This document shows positions 47,883 through 57,077 of a DNA stretch of 64,000 nt, piece after piece. The notes under the pieces were generated by a model. That model did no database searches. It worked only from the letters and a program-made list of their open reading frames with translations, and was not told where the DNA came from. The stretch's first letter is position 1; each line of letters opens with the position of its first letter. The stretch covers positions 124,001 through 188,000 of the forward strand of contig JADKBR010000001.1 of assembly GCA_016714975.1 (NCBI GenBank), given 5' to 3'. Source of the DNA: Candidatus Dechloromonas phosphorivorans. GTDB taxonomy: Bacteria > Pseudomonadota > Gammaproteobacteria > Burkholderiales > Rhodocyclaceae. Position numbers and translations under genes: made by a program.

Positions 47883-49016
47883 TCAGGCCTCGAGCAAGAT
47901 TCGCAGCATACGGCGTAGCGGCTCGGCGGCGCCCCATAGCAGCTGGTCGCCACAGGTAAAGGCCGCCAGATATTCCGGCCCCATCGCCATCTTGTGCAGA
48001 CGGCCAACCGGAACCGTCAGCGTTCCGGTGACAGCGGCCGGGGTCAGTTCGCGCTCGGACATCTCGCGGTCGTTCGGCACGACCTTGGCCCACTGGTTGG
48101 CCTTCGCCAGCATGTCGCTGATCTCGTCGAGCGGCACATCCTTCTTCAGCTTGATCGTCAGCGCCTGGGAGTGACAGCGCATGGCGCCGATACGCACGCA
48201 CAGGCCATCGATCGGGATCGAACCCGGCGAACGGAACGCCGGCCGGCCGAGGATCTTGTTGCACTCGGCGCCGCCTTTCCACTCTTCCTTCGACTGACCA
48301 CCTTCGACCGGCACATCGATCCACGGAATCAGCGAACCGGCGAGCGGTGTATTGCGGAAGTTCTTCTTCGGGAAAGCGTCGGAACGAATCGTCTCGGCGA
48401 CCTTGCGGTCGATGTCGAGAATGGCGGAAGCCGGATCGGCGAGCAGATCGGCCACCGACGAGTGGATTGCACCCATCTGCGCAATCAGCTCGCGCATGTT
48501 CTGCGCGCCGGCGCCGGAAGCCGCCTGATAGGTCATGGACGTGGCCCATTCGATCAGGTCGTTCTGGAACAGGCCGCCAAGGCCCATCAGCATCAGGGAA
48601 ACCGTACAGTTGCCGCCGATCCAGTTTTTCCCGCCCCTGGCCAGCGAGTCCTTGATCACGTTCATGTTGACCGGGTCGAGGACGATCACGGCGTCGTCGG
48701 CCATGCGCAACGCGGAAGCTGCATCGATCCAGTGGCCGTTCCAGCCGGTGGCGCGCAGCTTGGGGAAGACTTCCTTGGTGTAGTCGCCGCCCTGGCAGGT
48801 GATGATGATTTCACACTGTTTCAGCGCGTCGACCGCAGCAGCGTCCTGCAGCGGCAGGGAGGCTTCCTTGCCGCCGAACACCGGCGCCTTGCCGCCCGCG
48901 GCGGAGGTGGAAAAATATACCGGATCGATGTGGGCGAAATCGCCCTCTTCCGCCATGCGCTGCATGAGCACCGAACCGACCATTCCACGCCAACCTACGA
49001 GACCAACCTTCTTCAT
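47883..49016 (-). CDS. asd: Aspartate-semialdehyde dehydrogenase
   Basis: 377 residues. N-terminal NADP-binding start KKVGLVGWRGMVGSVLM, the catalytic Cys near residue 136 in GGNCTVSLMLMG, and RIGAMRCHSQA near the C-terminal active-site His. It reduces aspartyl phosphate to aspartate semialdehyde for lysine, threonine, methionine and cell-wall diaminopimelate. It begins 27 bases after leuB with GGAGAG upstream. Its length matches the E. coli-type enzyme. Confidence 0.97.
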   Translation of the reverse strand: MKKVGLVGWRGMVGSVLMQRMAEEGDFAHIDPVYFSTSAAGGKAPVFGGKEASLPLQDAAAVDALKQCEIIITCQGGDYTKEVFPKLRATGWNGHWIDAASALRMADDAVIVLDPVNMNVIKDSLARGGKNWIGGNCTVSLMLMGLGGLFQNDLIEWATSMTYQAASGAGAQNMRELIAQMGAIHSSVADLLADPASAILDIDRKVAETIRSDAFPKKNFRNTPLAGSLIPWIDVPVEGGQSKEEWKGGAECNKILGRPAFRSPGSIPIDGLCVRIGAMRCHSQALTIKLKKDVPLDEISDMLAKANQWAKVVPNDREMSERELTPAAVTGTLTVPVGRLHKMAMGPEYLAAFTCGDQLLWGAAEPLRRMLRILLEA

Positions 49017-49043
49017 GACTTCACTCTCCGAGAAAAACCAGCT

Positions 49044-50096
49044 TTACAGCGCCGCCAGCACGGCGTCGCCCATTTCCGTCGTACCGACCCTGTTGGTGCC
49101 CCGCTCGTAAATATCGCCCGTGCGGTAACCTTGCGCCAAAACCTTTTTGACTGCGCTCTCAACACGAAGTGCCTGCTCTTCAAGACCGAAAGTGTAACGC
49201 AGCATCATCGCCGCCGACAGGATGGTCGCCAGCGGATTGGCGATCCCCTTGCCGGCGATGTCCGGCGCCGAGCCGTGCGACGGCTCGTACAAGCCCTTGT
49301 TCCTGTCGTCGAGCGAGGCCGACGGCAGCATGCCGATCGAGCCGGTCAGCATCGAAGCCTCGTCGGACAGGATGTCGCCGAACATGTTGCCGGTGACCAT
49401 CACGTCGAACTGCTTCGGCGCCTTGACCAGTTGCATCGCGGCATTGTCGACCAGCATGTGGCTAAGCTCGACATCCGGGTAATCCTTGCTCACCTCGATC
49501 ATCACATCGCGCCAGAGCTGGGTGCATTCGAGCACGTTCATCTTGTCGACCGAGCACAACTTCTTGTTGCGTTTCCGGGCCGCCTGAAAAGCGACATGAC
49601 CGATGCGGCGGATTTCCGACTCGCTGTAGACCATCGTATTGAAGCCGACGCGTTCACCGTTTTCCTCGCGTACGCCGCGCGGCTGGCCAAAGTAGATGTC
49701 GCCGGTCAGTTCGCGGACGATCAGGATGTCCAGACCAGCCACCACCTCCGGCTTCAGCGTCGAGGCATTGGCCAGTTCCGGGTAGAGGATGGCTGGGCGC
49801 AGGTTGGCAAAAAGGTTCAGATCCTTGCGGATGCCGAGCAGGCCGCGCTCCGGCCGCTGTTCGCGTGGCAGGCTGTCCCACTGCGGACCGCCGACGGCAC
49901 CGAGCAGGACGGCATCGGCTGCGCGCGCCAGTTTCCGGGTCGCTTCCGGATAAGGTTCGCCGGTCGCGTCGACCGCAGAACCACCAAGCAGCGCCTCTTC
50001 CATTTCGAACTCAAGGTCGAGCGCCCTGAGAACGCGCACTGCCTCGGCAGTAATCTCGGGGCCGATGCCGTCACCCGGCAGAACACAGATCTTCAT
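49044..50096 (-). CDS. leuB: 3-isopropylmalate dehydrogenase
   Basis: 350 residues. Isocitrate/isopropylmalate dehydrogenase fold: LPGDGIGPEITAEAVR, REQRPERGLLGIRKDL, the RELTGDIYFGQPRG loop and GSAPDIAGKGIANPLA. It oxidises and decarboxylates 3-isopropylmalate with NAD in leucine synthesis. It follows leuD by 12 bases. Confidence 0.97.
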   Translation of the reverse strand: MKICVLPGDGIGPEITAEAVRVLRALDLEFEMEEALLGGSAVDATGEPYPEATRKLARAADAVLLGAVGGPQWDSLPREQRPERGLLGIRKDLNLFANLRPAILYPELANASTLKPEVVAGLDILIVRELTGDIYFGQPRGVREENGERVGFNTMVYSESEIRRIGHVAFQAARKRNKKLCSVDKMNVLECTQLWRDVMIEVSKDYPDVELSHMLVDNAAMQLVKAPKQFDVMVTGNMFGDILSDEASMLTGSIGMLPSASLDDRNKGLYEPSHGSAPDIAGKGIANPLATILSAAMMLRYTFGLEEQALRVESAVKKVLAQGYRTGDIYERGTNRVGTTEMGDAVLAAL

Positions 50097-50108
50097 CGCT
50101 TTTCCTTG

Positions 50109-50747
50109 TCACGCGAACAGCCAGGGCTGGTCGATGCGACGTTTTTCCTCGAATTCCCTTATCTTCGCGGCATGGCGCAGGGTCAGGCCGATGTCGTCCC
50201 AGCCGTTGAGCAGGCACTCCTTGCGGAAGCCATCGATCTGAAACGGAATGCCGTAGCCATCCGGGCGAAGAACAGCCTGCGCCGGCAGATCGACGACCAG
50301 CTTGTAGCCCGGCGTCGCCTCGACCTGCTGGAACAACGCCTCGACTTCGCCGGCGGGCAGAACGACAGGCACGATTCCGTTCTTGTAGCAATTATTGAAG
50401 AAGATTTCGGCGAACGACTCGGCGATAATCGCCTTGAATCCGAAGTCGAGCAGCGCCCAAGGCGCGTGTTCGCGCGAACTGCCGCAACCGAAATTGGCGC
50501 GCGTCAGCAGCACCTCGGCCCCTTGATAACGCGGCAGGTTGAGCACGAAATTCGGGTTTTTCGGGCGCTCCGAGTCGTCCCGTCCGGGCTGGCCGATATC
50601 CATGTAACGCCATTCATCGAAGGCATTCGGGCCGAAGCCGGAACGCTTGATCGACTTGAGAAACTGCTTGGGGATGATGGCGTCAGTATCGACGTTGTTG
50701 CGATCAAGCGGCGCAACGAGACCTTCCAGACGAACGAACTTATCCAT
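50109..50747 (-). CDS. leuD: 3-isopropylmalate dehydratase small subunit
   Basis: 212 residues. Swivel domain of the aconitase superfamily: PLDRNNVDTDAIIPKQFLK, NFGCGSSREHAPWAL and FFNNCYKNGIVPVVL. With LeuC it isomerises 2- to 3-isopropylmalate. It follows leuC by nine bases; there is no room for the small lipoprotein gene that separates leuC and leuD in some betaproteobacteria. Confidence 0.97.
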   Translation of the reverse strand: MDKFVRLEGLVAPLDRNNVDTDAIIPKQFLKSIKRSGFGPNAFDEWRYMDIGQPGRDDSERPKNPNFVLNLPRYQGAEVLLTRANFGCGSSREHAPWALLDFGFKAIIAESFAEIFFNNCYKNGIVPVVLPAGEVEALFQQVEATPGYKLVVDLPAQAVLRPDGYGIPFQIDGFRKECLLNGWDDIGLTLRHAAKIREFEEKRRIDQPWLFA

Positions 50748-50756
50748 TTCCGATCC

Positions 50757-52163
50757 TCAGAGAAGGTCCCGGACGTCGGCAAAGCGGCCGGCAATCGCCG
50801 CTGCTGCCGCCATTGCCGGACTGACCAGATGGGTTCGGCCACCCGGACCCTGGCGACCCTCGAAATTGCGGTTGGAAGTCGAAGCGCAGCGCTCGCCGGG
50901 CTCCAGTCGGTCGGCGTTCATCGCCAGGCACATCGAACAGCCTGGTTCGCGCCATTCGAAACCGGCGGCAACAAACACCTTGTCCAGCCCTTCCGCTTCG
51001 GCTTGACGCTTGACCAGGCCGGAACCCGGCACTGCCAGCGCCAGCTTGACGGTCGCGGCGACACGGCGCCCCTTCAGCACTGATGCCGCCTCGCGCAGAT
51101 CCTCGATACGCGAATTGGTGCAGGAACCGATGAAGACCTTGTCGACCGCAATGGCGATGATCGGCGTGTTCGGATTCAGCCCCATGTACTGCAGCGCCCG
51201 CTCCATGCCGTCGCGTCTTACCGGATTGGCTTCCTTCGCCGGATCGGGAACCAGCGCATCGATGGCAACGACCATCTCCGGCGAAGTGCCCCAGGTCACC
51301 TGTGGACGAATGCCTTCCGCCATCAGCGTGACGACGCGGTCGAAGGGCGCGCCGGGGTCGGAATGCAGCGTCCGCCAGTGGGCTACCGCGCGATCCCAGG
51401 TTTCACCCTTGGGCGAGAATGGACGCCCGCGCAAATATTCGATCGTCGTGTCGTCGACCGCGACAAAGCCCATCCGGGCACCGCCTTCGATGGCCATGTT
51501 GCACAGGGTCATCCGCCCCTCCATGCTCAGGCCGCGAACGGCACTGCCGCCGAATTCGATCGCGTAGCCGGTGCCACCGGCGGTGCCGATGGTGCCGATG
51601 ATGGCCAGGGCCACATCCTTGGCCGTGACGCCCTTGCCCAGCCTGCCGTCGACAGCGATCAGCATGGTCTTCGACTTCTTCTGCAGCAGGCATTGCGTGG
51701 CCAGCACGTGCTCGACCTCCGAGGTGCCGATGCCGTGCGCCAGACAGGCGAAGGCGCCGTGCGTCGAGGTATGCGAGTCACCGCAGACGACGGTCATTCC
51801 CGGCAGCGTGGCGCCCATCTCGGGGCCGACGACATGGACAATCCCCTGCCGCGGATCCTTGAACGGAAAGTAGGCCAGCGCGCCGACTTCACGGATGTTG
51901 GCGTCGAGGGTCTCGACCTGCTGACGCGAGACCGGATCCTTGATTCCTTCGTCCCAGTGATCGGTCGGCGTATTGTGGTCTGCCGTGGCGACGATCGACG
52001 AGACCCGCCACGGCTTGCGCCCGGCCAGCTTAAGTCCTTCGAAAGCCTGCGGGCTGGTAACCTCGTGCACCAGATGGCGGTCGATATAGAGGAGCGCTGT
52101 ACCGTCCGCCTCTTCATGAACGACATGGTTTTCCCAGAGCTTGTCGTAAAGTGTCTTCGCCAT
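50757..52163 (-). CDS. leuC: 3-isopropylmalate dehydratase large subunit
   Basis: 468 residues from the ATG at 52163 (AKTLYDKLWENHVV); the open frame upstream is a shadow of the MFS gene. Aconitase-type iron-sulfur protein: CGDSHTSTHGAFACLAHGIG, VFIGSCTNSRIEDLREAA and GCSMCLAMNAD supply the three cluster cysteines. It is the first gene of leuCDB-asd, with 32 bases between it and the MFS transporter upstream. Confidence 0.97.
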   Translation of the reverse strand: MAKTLYDKLWENHVVHEEADGTALLYIDRHLVHEVTSPQAFEGLKLAGRKPWRVSSIVATADHNTPTDHWDEGIKDPVSRQQVETLDANIREVGALAYFPFKDPRQGIVHVVGPEMGATLPGMTVVCGDSHTSTHGAFACLAHGIGTSEVEHVLATQCLLQKKSKTMLIAVDGRLGKGVTAKDVALAIIGTIGTAGGTGYAIEFGGSAVRGLSMEGRMTLCNMAIEGGARMGFVAVDDTTIEYLRGRPFSPKGETWDRAVAHWRTLHSDPGAPFDRVVTLMAEGIRPQVTWGTSPEMVVAIDALVPDPAKEANPVRRDGMERALQYMGLNPNTPIIAIAVDKVFIGSCTNSRIEDLREAASVLKGRRVAATVKLALAVPGSGLVKRQAEAEGLDKVFVAAGFEWREPGCSMCLAMNADRLEPGERCASTSNRNFEGRQGPGGRTHLVSPAMAAAAAIAGRFADVRDLL

Positions 52164-52195
52164 GAAACGCTTATGTTGAGCCGTAAAGCGTCCAA

Positions 52196-53410
52196 TTATG
52201 GCACAGGATCGGCGGTTCTTGCCTCGCCGGAGGCGTCGACCGCGCCCCGCAGGAAGGGCCCTTTGGGGGCAGCATCCTCGCGCACCCAGCGCCAGACCAG
52301 CGCAAAGCCGACCGCGGCAAAGGCCGAGGCCAGCGTGTAGGTCCAGCCGGCGCCGATGCCATCCCAGGTCCAGCCACTGATCAACCCGCCGAGCAGGCCA
52401 CCGGCGCCGAACGAGATGCTCGAATAGAGCGCCTGCCCTCGCCCCTGCGCGCGACCAGGGAACCACAGGTTGATCGCGGCGATTGACGATGCGTGGTAGG
52501 CGCCGAAGGTCAGACCATGCATCACCTGCGCCAGGACCATGACCGCCAGCGACTCCACGCCCCAGCCGATCAGCAGGAAGCGCAACACGGCGGTGGCGAA
52601 GCTGGCCAGCAACAGAACGCGCAGTGAATAGCACCGGGTCAGGCGGGCCATCAGCATGAAGACGACTATCTCCGCCAGCACGCCGAGCGACCACAACGCG
52701 CCGACCTCGGCCTTGCTGTAACCGTGATCGGCCAGATGGATGGAATAGAAGACATAGAGCGCGCCATGCGCCGCCGACATGGCGAAACAGGCTGCTAGCA
52801 GCGCCCGCACCCGCGGCTGGCGAAGGATGTCGCCGGCTGCCGGGCCGTCGTGGGAATGCGGCACGGCAGGCGCATCCGGCAAGACTGCGGCGAGCAAGAC
52901 GATGCCGGCCAGAATTCCCCAGCACACCCAGAGCACGCCATTGAGCGGCACCACATCGAGCACGGCGCCGGTACCCAGCACGGCAACGATGAAGCCGACC
53001 GACCCCCACAGCCGGATGCGGCTATAGCGTCCGCGCTCCTCGCGCAGATGGTCGAAGGTCAGCGTTTCGACCAGCGGCAGGGCAGCGCTCCAGAAAAAGG
53101 CGAGAACTGCCATCGCGACAAGCATCCCGCCCAGCCGGTCGAGCCAGAAGAAAGCGGAGAACCCGGCCAGCCCGGCCAGCGCCGCGAGACGGATGATCGG
53201 CACGCGCCGGCCGTAGCGATCGGCCAGCCAGCCCCAGAGATTGGGCCCGAACAGGCGCATCAACTGCATCTGCGACATCAGCAGGCCGATGTCCCAGGCA
53301 GAAAAACTCAGGGATTGAAGATAGAGGCCGAAATAGGGCGAAAACGCGCCGATGAAGGCGAAGTAGAAGAAGTAATAGCCCGAAAGGCGCCAGTAAGGCA
53401 GAGCGTGCAT
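52196..53410 (-). CDS. MFS transporter (MFS_1-like, HcaT-type)
   Basis: 404 residues, twelve membrane helices. The start (YWRLSGYYFFYFAFIGAFSPYFGLYL) and LWGWLADRYGRRVPIIRL loop fit the 3-phenylpropionate-type (HcaT/PPP) branch of the major facilitator superfamily. The substrate is not determined. It precedes leuC on the same strand; a functional link with leucine synthesis is not implied. Confidence 0.88.
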   Translation of the reverse strand: MHALPYWRLSGYYFFYFAFIGAFSPYFGLYLQSLSFSAWDIGLLMSQMQLMRLFGPNLWGWLADRYGRRVPIIRLAALAGLAGFSAFFWLDRLGGMLVAMAVLAFFWSAALPLVETLTFDHLREERGRYSRIRLWGSVGFIVAVLGTGAVLDVVPLNGVLWVCWGILAGIVLLAAVLPDAPAVPHSHDGPAAGDILRQPRVRALLAACFAMSAAHGALYVFYSIHLADHGYSKAEVGALWSLGVLAEIVVFMLMARLTRCYSLRVLLLASFATAVLRFLLIGWGVESLAVMVLAQVMHGLTFGAYHASSIAAINLWFPGRAQGRGQALYSSISFGAGGLLGGLISGWTWDGIGAGWTYTLASAFAAVGFALVWRWVREDAAPKGPFLRGAVDASGEARTADPVP

Positions 53411-53450
53411 CCGGCAATCTTACCGGATGCACCGGCGGGCAGAGGCGCTA

Positions 53451-53717
53451 TCAGGCGCTGACCGACTTCTGGCCGGCACGGTAGGCCAGCAGCAGATGGT
53501 ACAACTCGTCCTTGAGCCTTACGCGTTGCTTCTTCATGTCTTCAAGCGTGAAATCGGCGACCGGCATGTCATGCTCTTCAAGGTCCTCGACCTTGCCGGT
53601 GAGACGATGATAGCTGTGGAACAGCACGGCGAAATGCGCATTGCCGGTCTTCAGCGCATTGATTGCATCGTTCATATCAGGAAATTCGTGGTGAAGGTCG
53701 TGGTGTTCGACTTGCAT
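53451..53717 (-). CDS. DUF465 (YdcH-family) small protein
   Basis: 88 residues. Short helical protein with HHDLHHEFPDMNDAINALK, HFAVLFHSYHRLTGKVEDLE and KKQRVRLKDELYHLLL, fitting the DUF465/YdcH family of small coiled-coil proteins of unknown function. The ATG follows GGGGAGA. It stands between aroC and the MFS gene. Confidence 0.85.
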   Translation of the reverse strand: MQVEHHDLHHEFPDMNDAINALKTGNAHFAVLFHSYHRLTGKVEDLEEHDMPVADFTLEDMKKQRVRLKDELYHLLLAYRAGQKSVSA

Positions 53718-53769
53718 GTTGGTCTCCCCTTACGGCTTTTCCGCCTTGAACAGCGGCAAACTTTGGATT

Positions 53770-54870
53770 TTACGCGATTTTTCCCGGAATGCGCGGTGTG
53801 GTGACCACGACATCAGCACACTGCGCCCGATGACGCAGGGCGTGGTCGATCAGCACCAGCGCCAGCATGGCTTCGGCAATCGGCGTCGCGCGGATGCCGA
53901 CACAGGGATCGTGCCGGCCCTCGGTCGCCACCGCAATCGCGGTGCCGTGAACGTCGATCGAGCGCCGCGGTTGGGCAATCGACGAGGTCGGCTTGATCGC
54001 GATGTTGACAACAATGTCCTGGCCGGTCGAAATGCCGCCGAGAATGCCGCCGGCGTTGTTGGTGACGAAGCCCAGCGGTGTCATTTCGTCGCCGTGCTCG
54101 CTACCTCGTTGTGCAACCGAGGCGAAGCCGGCGCCGACCTCGACGCCCTTGACCGCGTTGATACCCATCATCGCGTAAGCGATTTCGGCATCCAGTCGGT
54201 CGTAAACCGGCTCACCCCAGCCTGGCGGGACGCCGGAGGCGGTCACGGTGATCCGGGCGCCGACCGAATCCAGTGACTTGCGCAAGCCGTCCATGTAGGC
54301 CTCAAGTTGCGGCACGAGCGCCGCATTCGGCGCGAAAAAGGCGTTGCCGTCGATGTCGTCGGCCGCCACGAAGGGAATCTCGATCGGTCCCAGCGCGCTC
54401 ATCCAGCCGCGAATGCTGACGCCGTAGCGCTCCAGCAGCCACTTGCGGGCAATCGCTCCGGCCGCCACGCGGACCGCAGTTTCGCGCGCCGAGGAACGGC
54501 CACCGCCGCGATAGTCACGGAAACCATATTTCTGGGTGTAGGTGTAGTCGGCATGGCCGGGCCGGAAAGTGTCGGCGATGTTGCCGTAATCCTTGCTGCG
54601 CTGGTCCTGATTGCGGATCAGCAAGGCAATCGGCGTGCCGGTGGTCCTGCCTTTGAAGACGCCGGAGAGAATCTCCACCTCATCCGGCTCGCGGCGCTGC
54701 GTCACATGCCGGGAGGTGCCCGGCTTGCGACGATCCAGTTCGGCCTGGATGTCGGCGGCGCACAAGTCCAGTCCAGGTGGACATCCATCGACCACGCAGC
54801 CGATTGCCGGGCCGTGCGACTCGCCGAAGGAGGTGACAGCAAACAACGTACCGAATGTATTGCCGGACAT
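53770..54870 (-). CDS. aroC: Chorismate synthase
   Basis: 366 residues. All three chorismate synthase signatures are present: GESHGPAIGCVVDGCPPG, the HADYTYTQKYGFRDYRGGGR region with SARET, and RHDPCVGIRATPIAEAM. It needs reduced FMN and makes chorismate from EPSP, the branch point to tryptophan, phenylalanine, tyrosine and folate, linking it to the trp and fol genes elsewhere in the window. Confidence 0.97.
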   Translation of the reverse strand: MSGNTFGTLFAVTSFGESHGPAIGCVVDGCPPGLDLCAADIQAELDRRKPGTSRHVTQRREPDEVEILSGVFKGRTTGTPIALLIRNQDQRSKDYGNIADTFRPGHADYTYTQKYGFRDYRGGGRSSARETAVRVAAGAIARKWLLERYGVSIRGWMSALGPIEIPFVAADDIDGNAFFAPNAALVPQLEAYMDGLRKSLDSVGARITVTASGVPPGWGEPVYDRLDAEIAYAMMGINAVKGVEVGAGFASVAQRGSEHGDEMTPLGFVTNNAGGILGGISTGQDIVVNIAIKPTSSIAQPRRSIDVHGTAIAVATEGRHDPCVGIRATPIAEAMLALVLIDHALRHRAQCADVVVTTPRIPGKIA

Positions 54871-54906
54871 GGAAAGGTCAGTCTAGAATCAAACCCGGAG
54901 TTTAAC

Positions 54907-55065
54907 ATGTCAAGCAAAAAGACCCCTTCCAAGCCGTCGACCGCAAGCGGTCCCTCGATCAGGCCGCCAGCTCGCGGCAGGGCAACCCAGCCTGCCAGCA
55001 ATCCCCGGCAGCAGGCGGATAACCGCTGGCAACGCAGCAAACACTATGGCTGGGACAGTCGTTAG
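54907..55065 (+). CDS. Small basic hypothetical protein
   Basis: 52 residues: SSKKTPSKPSTASGPSIRPP at the start, a glutamine-rich middle and the end NRWQRSKHYGWDSR. It is low-complexity, basic and likely disordered. CGGAG lies six bases before the ATG, and a strong hairpin terminator follows 12 bases after the stop; together these suggest a real transcription unit. The family is unknown. It is divergent from aroC. Confidence 0.5.
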   Translation: MSSKKTPSKPSTASGPSIRPPARGRATQPASNPRQQADNRWQRSKHYGWDSR

Positions 55066-55077
55066 CCGGAGAGGCAG

Positions 55078-55100
55078 AAGGCGGCCACGGCCGCCTTTCT
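55078..55100. terminator. Bidirectional hairpin terminator
   Basis: Stem AAGGCGGC (55078-55085) with GCCGCCTT (55090-55097) followed by TCTT. It serves the small ORF on the plus strand and the convergent CBS-domain gene on the minus strand. Confidence 0.7.
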
Positions 55101-55119
55101 TGTCGCCAGTTTGCCGCGA

Positions 55120-55566
55120 TCAGATCTGCGACGCTTCAGGCCAGTTCTTGATGTAATTCTTGAGCATCTTGTTCTCGAAGCTCTGCTCTTCGAGAACGGC
55201 CTTGGCGACATCGAGGAAGGAGATGACCCCCATCAGCGTGCCGCCATCCATGACCGGCAGGTAGCGCGAATGCCTTTCGATCATCAACCGGCGCAGGTCA
55301 TCGACCTCCATATCGGGAAAGACGGTGACCGGATCCCGGACCATGACGTCGCCGACCGTCACGCCGACCGGGCAGGAGTCATGGGCCTTGAGCGCCTGCA
55401 GAACTTCGCGGAAAGTCAGCATGCCGGCCATCTTGCCAGACTCCATGACCACCAGCGAACCGACATCGAAGTCCGCCATGGCGTCAATGGCTTCGCCAAG
55501 CAGTTGCTTGGGCGTTGCGGTAAACAGGGTGCCGCCCTTGAGATTGATGATCTCCCTGACCTGCAT
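55120..55566 (-). CDS. CBS-domain protein
   Basis: 148 residues made of two CBS motifs (TPKQLLGEAIDAMADFDVGS with SLVVMESGKMAGMLTFREVL; and VGDVMVRDPVTVFPDMEV with YLPVMDGGTLMGVISFLDV). CBS pairs bind adenosyl ligands such as AMP, ATP or S-adenosylmethionine and usually act as regulatory modules; no catalytic domain is attached. The ATG at 55566 follows GGAG. Confidence 0.9.
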   Translation of the reverse strand: MQVREIINLKGGTLFTATPKQLLGEAIDAMADFDVGSLVVMESGKMAGMLTFREVLQALKAHDSCPVGVTVGDVMVRDPVTVFPDMEVDDLRRLMIERHSRYLPVMDGGTLMGVISFLDVAKAVLEEQSFENKMLKNYIKNWPEASQI

Positions 55567-55734
55567 GACGTTTCTCCGGGAAGTTTGGATTGTCTGGCCA
55601 ATGATCTTAGTGCATCCCGCCGGTTTGGGGAAGCATTGGTAATGGCAACTTCACCGGCACCTGAAAATCTGGGGCTGAAACTTGCATGTCAGGTATGCGC
55701 AGCTCAAGGCGGGGAAACTTTATGGCATTGGCAC

Positions 55735-55763
55735 TTGTCTGATGTCATATTGGCCAATATAAT
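55735..55763 (+). promoter_or_regulatory. Sigma-70 promoter of the HTH regulator gene
   Basis: -35 TTGTCT (55735-55740), 17-base spacer, perfect -10 TATAAT (55758-55763). It drives the HTH gene at 55837. A 14-base palindrome overlaps its -10. Confidence 0.7.
55747..55760. promoter_or_regulatory. Perfect 14-bp palindrome over the -10 box (candidate operator)
   Basis: ATATTGGCCAATAT reads the same on both strands and covers the spacer and half of the -10 element. A dimeric repressor bound here would block RNA polymerase, so autorepression by the downstream HTH protein is likely but untested. Confidence 0.55.
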
Positions 55764-55836
55764 CCCCAGTATGACCTTAGGCATAGATCGTCAGGATGCT
55801 TGGGTATTTCGCGAACGCTGACGAAGTGGAGATTTA

Positions 55837-56145
55837 ATGATGGCAAACGTAAAAACTCCGGAAGCAATTGACGCCCGGGAAATTCGTCGCAAACTCGGGC
55901 TCAATCAGCAACAATTCTGGTCGACGCTTGGCGTGACCCAGAGCGGCGGTTCCCGCTACGAGAGTGGCCGCAACATGCCAAGACCGGTGCGCGAACTGTT
56001 GCGCCTGGTGCACGTCGAAGGAATCGACATCACCTCTATCACCCGGGATGACTGGGATGTCGTCGAGTACCTCAAGTCCAAGGAACCCGAGATGTACAAG
56101 TCACTCAAGAAATCGGCACACGGCAAGGGCAAGAAGGGGGTCTGA
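55837..56145 (+). CDS. Small XRE-type helix-turn-helix regulator
   Basis: 102 residues. HTH region at about 15-50: REIRRKLGLNQQQFWSTLGV and TQSGGSRYESGRNMPRPVRE, fitting a lambda-repressor-like/XRE fold. The remainder is a short C-terminal extension (WDVVEYLKSKEPEMYKSLK) with a lysine-rich tail. GGAG precedes a double ATG at 55837/55840. It could regulate itself through the palindrome upstream. No toxin gene is adjacent. Confidence 0.85.
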   Translation: MMANVKTPEAIDAREIRRKLGLNQQQFWSTLGVTQSGGSRYESGRNMPRPVRELLRLVHVEGIDITSITRDDWDVVEYLKSKEPEMYKSLKKSAHGKGKKGV

Positions 56146-56196
56146 AAAGGCCGCCGGTCGCGCTCGGCGGAGTCCGTTTCGGGGCCAACGCGCCCA

Positions 56197-57033
56197 TCAC
56201 GGCGATACCGAAACCAGGAGACCCGTTTTTTCCCGGATCTCCGCCGCGAACCTCTCCAGTTCATTCGCGCCCAGCCGTTGCAGGCGCGGGGCATCTGCCT
56301 GCATCGACGGCCGCGCCAGTCCGTAAAGGTGGATCCCGGCAAGACCGGTTGCCACCGGTCCGAGCAGATCGCAATAGGCTTCGCGGGCGGCAGCATCAGG
56401 CGCCACGCCGTCCACCGCGAACCAGCAGGTCTGAACCCAGGTCGTGGCCAGCGCCGCGCATCGCGCCAGATTGCGGCGAACCTGCTGCGCGTCCATCGGG
56501 ACGCCATTGATCGCCTTGACCTCGGCGGTCGTCCCGCGGTCGACCTTGAACCAGACTTCGCCGCCCATTTCACCCAGCGCACCAATGCCATCCTGCACCG
56601 CCTGGCGATGCAACAGGCTGCCGTTGGTGATCAGGCGCACCGGCAGTTTGCCTGCCAGCCCGTGCCGCTCCAGGATGCGCCCCACCCGCAGGACCGCCTC
56701 GGGAAATTCGGCGGCGCTGGTCGGTTCGCCGTTCCCGGAAAACGCCACGTCCACCAGGCGACGGTCCTCGGCAGGCACCTCGCGCGACATGAAATCGCCC
56801 GTCAGCGCATCTTCAAGAAAGCCCGCCAGTTCCCGTTCGAGAACTTCGAGATCGATCGGCGGGGGACCGCCGCGAGTCAGGTTCTCGACCTGGCAATAGA
56901 CGCAGGCCCAGTTGCAGGCATTGTTGACATTGAGGTTGATGCCCACCGAAACGCCACCGGCACGACGCGACACCACGGGATAGACATAACGTAGTCCGGC
57001 ACTGTCGCGGCGGTGGTCTTCGATCGTCAGCAT
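56197..57033 (-). CDS. Radical SAM protein
   Basis: 278 residues from the ATG at 57033. The cluster motif Cys-x3-Cys-x2-Cys is at Cys40, Cys44 and Cys47 (NNACNWACVYCQ), preceded by SVGINLNVN. Later segments DVAFSGNGEPTSAAEFPEAV and RLITNGSLLHRQ fit the SAM-binding GGE-type region and barrel strands. It is not QueE by its motif arrangement. It is divergent from queD across a 44-base gap, so the two share a promoter region. The reaction is unknown. Confidence 0.85.
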   Translation of the reverse strand: MLTIEDHRRDSAGLRYVYPVVSRRAGGVSVGINLNVNNACNWACVYCQVENLTRGGPPPIDLEVLERELAGFLEDALTGDFMSREVPAEDRRLVDVAFSGNGEPTSAAEFPEAVLRVGRILERHGLAGKLPVRLITNGSLLHRQAVQDGIGALGEMGGEVWFKVDRGTTAEVKAINGVPMDAQQVRRNLARCAALATTWVQTCWFAVDGVAPDAAAREAYCDLLGPVATGLAGIHLYGLARPSMQADAPRLQRLGANELERFAAEIREKTGLLVSVSP

Positions 57034-57077
57034 GCGCCCATTGTATAATCCGCGACCACTCAAGAGACGAATCCGCC

